This document shows positions 8,073-12,006 of a stretch of 12,006 nt of DNA, in pieces. A program made the translations under genes and the position numbers. This DNA is from Mycoemilia scoparia (Eukaryota; Kickxellomycota; Kickxellomycetes; Kickxellales; Kickxellaceae). Location of the stretch: contig JANBPU010000417.1 in NCBI GenBank assembly GCA_027575805.1, positions 1-12,006 of the forward strand, read 5' to 3'. The notes below the pieces were generated by a model. That model did no database searches. It was not told the DNA's origin and saw nothing but the letters and a program-made list of their open reading frames with translations. Position 1 is the stretch's first letter, and every line of letters begins with the position of its first letter.

Positions 8073-8278
8073 ATTATGTATGTGTCTGTCTGTCTCTTTT
8101 CAAACCTAATTATCTTTTTATGCGTGTTTATTTCTTGCATTCCATATTTCTTTCTTTTCTATTTAACCATTTTTACATTGTCGTCATTATATATCCATTT
8201 ATTATAATACAAACATACTCATTATCTCAAACATATATATTATACTCATTTATTTATTTGGAGTGTTTTTTAAAGTTT

Positions 8279-8284
8279 AATAAA
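8279..8284 (+). terminator. Poly(A) signal AATAAA, UBE2C
   Basis: Canonical hexamer on the plus strand, about 207 nt past the UBE2C stop codon, within T-rich and A-rich sequence suited to 3' end processing. Confidence 0.55.
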
Positions 8285-8534
8285 GTTTATTTGAATATCA
8301 AAACCAATCGATTGATCAAAAGATAAAAAAGAACAAAATCATATATAACACTATTCAAAACAAAAAAAGCATAGACAAATCCATAATATACGAGTAGTAA
8401 AAATACAAAAAGAAAGCATAATAACAACAATAACAATAAAATCAAAAGAAATAATAAACTAAAAACATTGTAGAAAAGGCACAAGTAAAAAAAATATATA
8501 AGCAAAATCTTCCTTTCCTTTCAAAAACTCAAAA

Positions 8535-8540
8535 TTTATT
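8535..8540 (-). terminator. Poly(A) signal AATAAA, large gene
   Basis: Canonical hexamer on the minus strand only four bases after the stop codon at 8547-8545. If used, the 3' UTR would be about 20-30 nt. Further minus-strand AATAAA hexamers near 8248-8291 are alternatives. Confidence 0.4.
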
Positions 8541-8544
8541 GCCA

Positions 8545-11400
8545 TTATTCAGAATAAACTTCAAATCCATGTCGAATCGAAATTATATCCAGCTTTGCTT
8601 TCAAATTATAAATCGATTCTACTACATCCAATTCTTTATCATACAAACAACATTTCATATAATAATCTCGCACCACATATTTTCGAACATACTTGAAGCA
8701 TTCTGGCAGTATGGCGTCTTGGATTTGTGGATCTTGTTTTTCATCACTGTCTGGTACATATTCAAGCTCAACACCAAATCTACCATTGCCTCCTTCTCCA
8801 GAAATAGTACCATCAATTCCAGTGGCCGTCGATGATATTTTCAAATGCCCAAGGCCAAGTTTTTCCGTCAAATACCCAACAAAATGATCATATACCTTCA
8901 AAGTCTTGGTTGGACTTGGTGGATAAAACGAATAAAATAACTGGCTGCTGGCACTATCGCCATCACCAACAATTTCATTACGTCCAAAAGACAATGAATC
9001 CTTGGCTGTTAAATTGGTTGCTATTGCTGCTGTATCAACTACAAATTGACAATATTTTTGAAATATTCTGTTTACAACCATAAATGTTTGTAACATGATA
9101 AATTCAAATTCATTCTCGTCACTAATCCGACAACTATCACGACGGTTAGGATCATGTGAATTTTGAGGGTTTTCTCCCTCAGTCGAAGCAGAAGCAGAAG
9201 CTGAGGTATTAGTATTAAGCATATGGTTCCGGATTATCAACATGATAAACTTTGTTATTACAAATTGTCGTTTCCATACCAACTGCTCATATCCCTCACC
9301 ACCACCACCACCACCACCACCACCATTTCTGACTCTATTATTAATATTGTCATTGTTGTGGTTGTTGACCAAATAGTTTGTAAACCCAACTTCAAACCCA
9401 ACAGGATTTTCAAGATACTCCATCAACAAAATCGTATCCAAAAGAATAGCTCTAACATTTAGAGTATACCCCCGGGTTGGATTTGTATCATCGCAAAACA
9501 CATGGAATTTACCTTGATTACTGATCAAGTTTGTATGCTGAGAATCTTGATAACAATAGTATGAAATGTTTAGTAGATGGTTTCGTTGAACATCCCGATG
9601 GCGTTGTTTTTCAATTTCCATTTGCACTTTATCTGATGACCCAGCACTCAATATCCCTGCCGTGTTTGTGGTTGTTGCTAAAATGGCTTGTTGTAGAAGA
9701 TTGGTTTTTTTATAAATTTCTGCCAACTTTAAACAAAAAGTTTTAAATTCATCAAGCCCATTAGAATAGTGCTGAGGTTGTTTTTGTTCTTGTCGACTAC
9801 AGCCATTACTAACACCAATGCTAATGCTAATACTACTACTACCACTATTTCTATGAGAACCATCACTTACAATTCCTTTAGAAGTATTCAAAATCAACGA
9901 CGATACCAAATTTCTGAATTCTGGTATTTGGCTCAACATATCTTCAAAATTCTGGCTATTGATCAAAATCCGGTTATTGATTTCAGAAACCACGTCGTAT
10001 TGACTACGTTTGCGCCGTCTTTCTTTTTTGGCCAAGCCTGATCGACGATGAAGTTCGGATTTGATTTTTCCAAAATGTCGTAATAATTGTTTAGTTGTCA
10101 ATGCTTTGAAATCATCGCCATTATCATCGATATTGTTTTCTGGTTGAGAAGCTAGTTGCTGCTGTTGTTCTGATTCTTCCTTATGTTCTGGAATTAAAAT
10201 ACGCACTCTTTTTTTGGTAGCTGAGATCTTGGCTTGTTCCTTTGTAGTCATCTTTGATGAATTAGCAACAGTGCAAGAGTCATTGATTTCAGCACCAGCC
10301 AAACACGTATTAGTAGTAGTAGTAGTAGCAGCAGCAATCGATGTTGGCAAAATTGCTGAACTAGATCGTTTCCTTGGTATTTCATTACTACTAACACCAT
10401 AAGGTTCATTCTGTGTTTGATGTTGTTTTTGAAAAGATCTAGCAGCAGCAGCACCAACAGTAGTAGGATGAAGAGATTTATAGGATTTCCAAGTCATTTG
10501 TGGTTGCTGAATTTGCTGAGCGTAGAGAGGTTGCAATGGTTGCTGAGAAAACCCAACTTGTCCCAATACTTGCATAGCCGTTGGTGGAGGTGGTGGTGGT
10601 GGCGGCGGCATTACAAATGAATCGGCCCCAGCACCACCAACTTGACCAAACATTATTCCATTATTAAACACCATACTGGCATTATTATTAAGCTCAAAAT
10701 TCCAGAATGATGGTTGTTGGTTAGATACGACAACAGCACCAGAAGGAACAGTTTGAGGATATTGCGTAAGGTATGGGTAAAAGCAGTCACTGCTAATATT
10801 CCCAATATTGGCAATGTTGTTTCCAGTCCCAGCATTCACGCCGCTGCTTCCAATATACTGGTGTGGCTGCTGCTGTTGTTGTTGAAATTCTTGTTGATTT
10901 AGATCCATGTTTTCAGGTGTTTGATAAAAGAACGAATCACTATCGATACTTGTAGGAGCATATTCTTTACCCTGATTTGGTTGTTGCTGTTGATCTTGTT
11001 CTGGTGGTGGACATAGCCCACCATTGTCTTCATAGCCAAGAGGATAGGATTGAAAAAGCTGCGATTGATCGGTAAGTACAGGAATTGGAACTCCTGGTTC
11101 TTGTTCTTCTTGTTGTTGTTGTTGTGATTGATATTGAACCGAAGCTGCTGCAAGTTGAACTGGTCCTGGATTATCACCAATGGGGTACATAACAGTTGCT
11201 GTACAACCCCCCATTTTCATGAATTTTTTGTCTTGAAAATTTTGGGACAAGGCGGTGGGTTCTGCTGATGTCAAATCAATGGCTCCAATAGCACTGTTAG
11301 TACTGCTACCTTCACAGAGATCATTTGCATTAATTGTTATTTTCCACTTGTCATTTTTAAAAGTTTTTTTACCACGATTCTTGCGATGCTCCTGGCTCAT
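8545..11400 (-). CDS. Large low-complexity protein, unrecognised
   Basis: I do not recognise this 951-aa protein. It starts at an ATG at 11400 (MSQEHRKNRGKK). Residues 1-30 are basic. Residues 80-330 are a Gln/Asn/Pro-rich region with Q runs near 93-97, 137-140 and 173-178 and a P9 run at 265-273. Basic patches that could be nuclear signals lie at 341-346 (IPRKRS), 396-400 (KKRVR) and 458-466 (KKERRRKRS); the last is followed by predicted helices (YDVVSEINNRIL, FEDMLSQIPEFRNLVSSLIL). The part from about 548 to 951 looks more ordered: LDEFKTFCLKLAEIYKK, TLNVRAILLDTILLMEYL, FMVVNRIFQKYCQFV and CFKYVRKYVVRDYY, broken by a G9 run at 693-701. I see no signal peptide or membrane segments. Codons are A/T-rich, unlike transketolase. 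It could be a nuclear regulatory protein, by inference from composition and basic patches only. An upstream exon may extend it to 973 aa. Confidence 0.75.
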   Translation of the reverse strand: MSQEHRKNRGKKTFKNDKWKITINANDLCEGSSTNSAIGAIDLTSAEPTALSQNFQDKKFMKMGGCTATVMYPIGDNPGPVQLAAASVQYQSQQQQQEEQEPGVPIPVLTDQSQLFQSYPLGYEDNGGLCPPPEQDQQQQPNQGKEYAPTSIDSDSFFYQTPENMDLNQQEFQQQQQQPHQYIGSSGVNAGTGNNIANIGNISSDCFYPYLTQYPQTVPSGAVVVSNQQPSFWNFELNNNASMVFNNGIMFGQVGGAGADSFVMPPPPPPPPPTAMQVLGQVGFSQQPLQPLYAQQIQQPQMTWKSYKSLHPTTVGAAAARSFQKQHQTQNEPYGVSSNEIPRKRSSSAILPTSIAAATTTTTNTCLAGAEINDSCTVANSSKMTTKEQAKISATKKRVRILIPEHKEESEQQQQLASQPENNIDDNGDDFKALTTKQLLRHFGKIKSELHRRSGLAKKERRRKRSQYDVVSEINNRILINSQNFEDMLSQIPEFRNLVSSLILNTSKGIVSDGSHRNSGSSSISISIGVSNGCSRQEQKQPQHYSNGLDEFKTFCLKLAEIYKKTNLLQQAILATTTNTAGILSAGSSDKVQMEIEKQRHRDVQRNHLLNISYYCYQDSQHTNLISNQGKFHVFCDDTNPTRGYTLNVRAILLDTILLMEYLENPVGFEVGFTNYLVNNHNNDNINNRVRNGGGGGGGGGEGYEQLVWKRQFVITKFIMLIIRNHMLNTNTSASASASTEGENPQNSHDPNRRDSCRISDENEFEFIMLQTFMVVNRIFQKYCQFVVDTAAIATNLTAKDSLSFGRNEIVGDGDSASSQLFYSFYPPSPTKTLKVYDHFVGYLTEKLGLGHLKISSTATGIDGTISGEGGNGRFGVELEYVPDSDEKQDPQIQDAILPECFKYVRKYVVRDYYMKCCLYDKELDVVESIYNLKAKLDIISIRHGFEVYSE
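9298..9324 (-). repeat. (GGT)9 coding tract, poly-Gly
   Basis: Nine identical GGT codons (CAC/ACC on the plus strand) encode Gly693-701 of the large protein, in a loop-like segment between two predicted helical regions. A pure codon run indicates replication slippage rather than selection for glycine at each position. Length polymorphism between strains is likely. Confidence 0.85.
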
Positions 11401-11450
11401 GATTGTTATTTTTTGCTGTTTTTTCTGCGTGTACTTATGATTTTGGTAAA

Positions 11451-11555
11451 CTTTAAAAAAATAAAAAAAGAAAGAAAAAAAAAAAGGCGTAGAATTACAA
11501 AGATCCAGTTCCAATATTGTTGTTTATATACACACTTACAATGCTCGTATTTCAT
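11451..11555 (-). other. Probable first exon and 89-nt intron of the large gene
   Basis: On the minus strand the donor T|GTAAGTGTG (first intron base 11539) is followed by a long T/C-rich tract (about 11490-11453) and an acceptor TTTAAAG (last base 11451). The 89-nt length is typical of fungal introns. The ATG at 11555 begins a 16-nt exon (MKYEH plus one base). After splicing the phase matches, joining T to TT TAC and continuing FYQNHKYTQKK into the MSQEH start, for a 973-aa form. Alternatively the intron lies in the 5' UTR and translation begins at 11400, where the Kozak context is better (A at -3, against T for the upstream ATG). The intron is likely; which start is used is undecided. Confidence 0.45.
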
Positions 11556-12006
11556 AAAGGTGGCTTGGCATGATAAAGAATATATGTACTCAGACTATTC
11601 TTTTCATTTTATTAAAGTTGCTCAAAGCATTGGAGTCAATCAATATAACATCAATTTTGGACTAACACTACACCTTGTATTTGCTCTGGGGCTTTCTCTT
11701 TCTCTAATTGGTTAAAATATATGATTTGGTTAAATAATCAGCTCATTTATACCAACTCTGTAGAAATAAGGCCTTATGATTTGGTATATACCAAATATGG
11801 TTAAGTAAGTGTGGGTATCAACTTAAATCTCTAGTTGGAATTCTAAGTATTGTTGATATGGTATAGTATTAATGGGGAGCAGTCAAAGCTCACAAGGCTT
11901 TGAGCAAAATGGATCTCCAGGAGTTTGCATATGTACAATCACCTCCCATAAGTTTTGAGAATTTTTTTTTGAATTTCTAAATTTTTTAAAAATCTTCATT
12001 TTACAT
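11556..12006. other. Upstream region of the large gene
   Basis: AT-rich noncoding sequence, presumably the promoter of the minus-strand large gene. It is marked by repeated TTGGT/ACCAA words, an 18-bp palindrome with a CArG-like box at 11779-11800, and a T10 run near 11962. No gene, RNA or ORF of note was seen to the right edge. Confidence 0.6.
11779..11800. promoter_or_regulatory. 18-bp palindrome overlapping a CArG-like box
   Basis: ATTTGGTATATACCAAAT (11779-11796) is a perfect 18-bp inverted repeat. Its right half overlaps CCAAATATGG (11791-11800), an exact CC(A/T)6GG match of the type bound by SRF-like MADS-box proteins. It lies about 225-245 nt upstream of the possible ATG at 11555 and about 380-400 nt from the ATG at 11400. 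Nearby TTGGT and ACCAA words suggest half-sites. This is a candidate transcription factor site by pattern only. Confidence 0.35.

Larger units (their letters stand above)
8073..8544. other. Convergent 3' flank of UBE2C and the large gene
   Basis: Very AT-rich sequence between the two convergent stop codons. It holds AATAAA on the plus strand at 8279-8284, others on the minus strand near 8248-8291, and the minus-strand one at 8540-8535. The frames at 8120-8326 (plus) and 8505-8287 (minus) are low-complexity Phe/Ile/Leu-rich strings typical of AT-rich noncoding DNA. The two mRNAs may overlap at their 3' ends. Confidence 0.75.

Overview
The window looks like nuclear DNA from a fungus, possibly an early-diverging lineage such as Mucoromycota or a relative. 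The grounds are a fungal-type transketolase, spliceosomal introns with GTAAGT donors, TATA boxes and AATAAA poly(A) signals, long gene-free spacers rich in CA, GA, CAG and CTG microsatellites, and a protein full of Gln, Asn, Pro and Gly runs. The lineage is an inference; no rRNA or other phylogenetic marker is present. I see no prokaryotic operon, CRISPR array, virus or intact transposon.

Layout. (1) 1-744, minus strand: splice-site evidence for a gene running off the left edge. (2) 1607-4295, minus strand: transketolase in two exons (682 aa) separated by a 640-nt phase-1 intron. (3) 4296-7532: a 3.2-kb divergent spacer between transketolase and the next gene. It holds the two promoter regions, microsatellites, E2F-like motifs and two copies of an old diverged repeat. 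(4) 7533-8072, plus strand: an intronless ubiquitin-conjugating enzyme of the UBE2C/UBC11 type, the E2 partner of the anaphase-promoting complex. (5) 8073-8544: a short AT-rich convergent zone with poly(A) signals for both strands. (6) 8545-11400, minus strand: a 951-aa low-complexity protein that I do not recognise. A probable 89-nt intron just upstream could give a 973-aa form starting at 11555. (7) 11556-12006: AT-rich upstream sequence with an 18-bp perfect palindrome overlapping a CArG-type motif.

The genes are independent housekeeping or regulatory genes (pentose phosphate pathway, mitotic ubiquitination, and one unknown possibly nuclear protein), not a functional cluster. Nothing here amounts to a convincing new system. 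The points most worth following are the unrecognised 951-aa protein, the diverged repeat pair in the large spacer, the cluster of TTTGGCG motifs around the transketolase promoter and intron, and the possible short-exon gene at the left edge.
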